Origin: Nitrospirota bacterium
GTDB lineage: Bacteria; Nitrospirota; Thermodesulfovibrionia; Thermodesulfovibrionales; Dissulfurispiraceae
Direction of reading: 5' to 3'
Assembly: GCA_015233365.1 (NCBI GenBank)
Contig: JADFXU010000027.1
Coordinates: forward strand, 1 to 32,928
DNA length: 32,928 nucleotides
The notes under the pieces are model-generated. The model was given only the letters and a program-made list of their open reading frames with translations. It was not told the origin of the DNA and searched no databases. Below, one piece after another: positions 32,769-32,928 of this stretch (its first letter is position 1; every line of letters starts with the position of its first letter). Position numbers and translations under genes: made by a program.

Positions 32769-32815
32769 ATAAGGGCAGGATGCCCTGAAAACAAAAATTC
32801 ACGGAGGAAAAGAAA

Positions 32816-32928
32816 ATGGCACTTGTAATCAACACAAATGTGGCATCAATCAATGCCCAGAGAAACCTGAATACCAACCAGAGCGCCTTAAGCCAATCCC
32901 TTGCAAGACTTTCTTCAGGTCTCAGGAT
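32816..32928 (+). CDS. fliC: Flagellin, N-terminal part (runs off the right edge)
   Basis: The visible 37 residues read [19 protein letters not shown], then [18 protein letters not shown], the highly conserved D0/D1 start of flagellin. A strong GGAGG ribosome binding site (32803-32807) precedes ATG 32816. Flagellin is exported and polymerised into the filament. Expression should depend on the sigma-28 promoter at 32646, under FlgM control. It is the likely acceptor of the glycan made by the preceding locus, transferred by the Maf protein. The C-terminus, and so the glycosylated central domain, is outside the window. Confidence 0.95.
   Translation, partial: MALVINTNVASINAQRNLNTNQSALSQSLARLSSGLR

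Noticed and set aside
32692-32772. Leader peptide frame across the flagellin untranslated region (VVFDAWVIQEEVNN)
   Set aside because: Only a GTG start without a ribosome binding site is available, and the frame is partly made of the heptamer repeat.

Overview
This window reads as chromosomal DNA of a flagellated bacterium. The protein families (a DUF115 flagellar-glycan transferase with TPRs, DUF1640, Uma2, GH57, SpsF-type nonulosonate enzymes), a base composition a little under 50% GC and many short palindromic intergenic repeats fit Nitrospirota (Thermodesulfovibrio-like) best. That placement is an inference without a marker phylogeny.

Layout. (1) 1-4221 is housekeeping: the 5' part of rarA and an HD-GYP signalling gene on the minus strand, then pncC and ligA on the plus strand. 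(2) 4234-6435 holds two minus-strand genes: a TPR protein with a GT9-like domain and a YkgJ-type cysteine-cluster protein, a family that overlaps flagellin methylases. (3) 6515-26100 is a long plus-strand block. It opens with a consensus sigma-70 promoter and a FlgM-like anti-sigma factor. A nonulosonic-acid (pseudaminic-like) glycan locus follows: PseB, PseC, an aldo/keto reductase, an SpsF-NeuB fusion, a class III aminotransferase and PseG. After these come decoration genes: three SAM methyltransferases, an FkbM methyltransferase, two SDRs, a transaldolase, an ATP-grasp enzyme, a GH57 protein and a Gfo/Idh dehydrogenase. No PseH-type acetyltransferase is visible. (4) 26112-28698 is an accessory insert: a 205-bp foldback element, an RHH/PIN (VapBC-like) pair, a sialidase-like gene remnant, a small protein paired with a nucleotidyltransferase, and a HicAB pair whose hicA carries an early stop codon. 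(5) 28840-31581 is a large Maf-type (DUF115) protein, the probable transferase that puts the nonulosonate on flagellin, followed by a terminator-like hairpin. (6) 31668-32532 has minus-strand Uma2 and DUF1640 genes. The window ends with the start of flagellin (32816), preceded by a near-consensus sigma-28 promoter.

Working together: PseB, PseC, PseG and the SpsF-NeuB fusion would make and activate a nonulosonate. The methyltransferases, dehydrogenases, aminotransferase, transaldolase and ATP-grasp enzyme would modify it or build an unusual acyl or branched substituent, and Maf would transfer it to flagellin made from the sigma-28 promoter.

The most unusual signal is a set of short-period repeats. 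Degenerate 8-nt units (four palindromes at 7111, 12045, 24858 and 28709) and 7-nt units (10306, 14658, 14860, 32245, 32548 and 32741) are mostly arranged as hairpins between genes. Related tracts lie inside reading frames (PseC, the Maf TPR region, perhaps GH57) and form the ends of genes (aldo/keto reductase, GH57, PseG). At 14860 the heptamers separate a well-placed ribosome binding site and ATG from a methyltransferase frame in such a way that loss of one 7-nt unit would join them. This is a possible slipped-strand switch.
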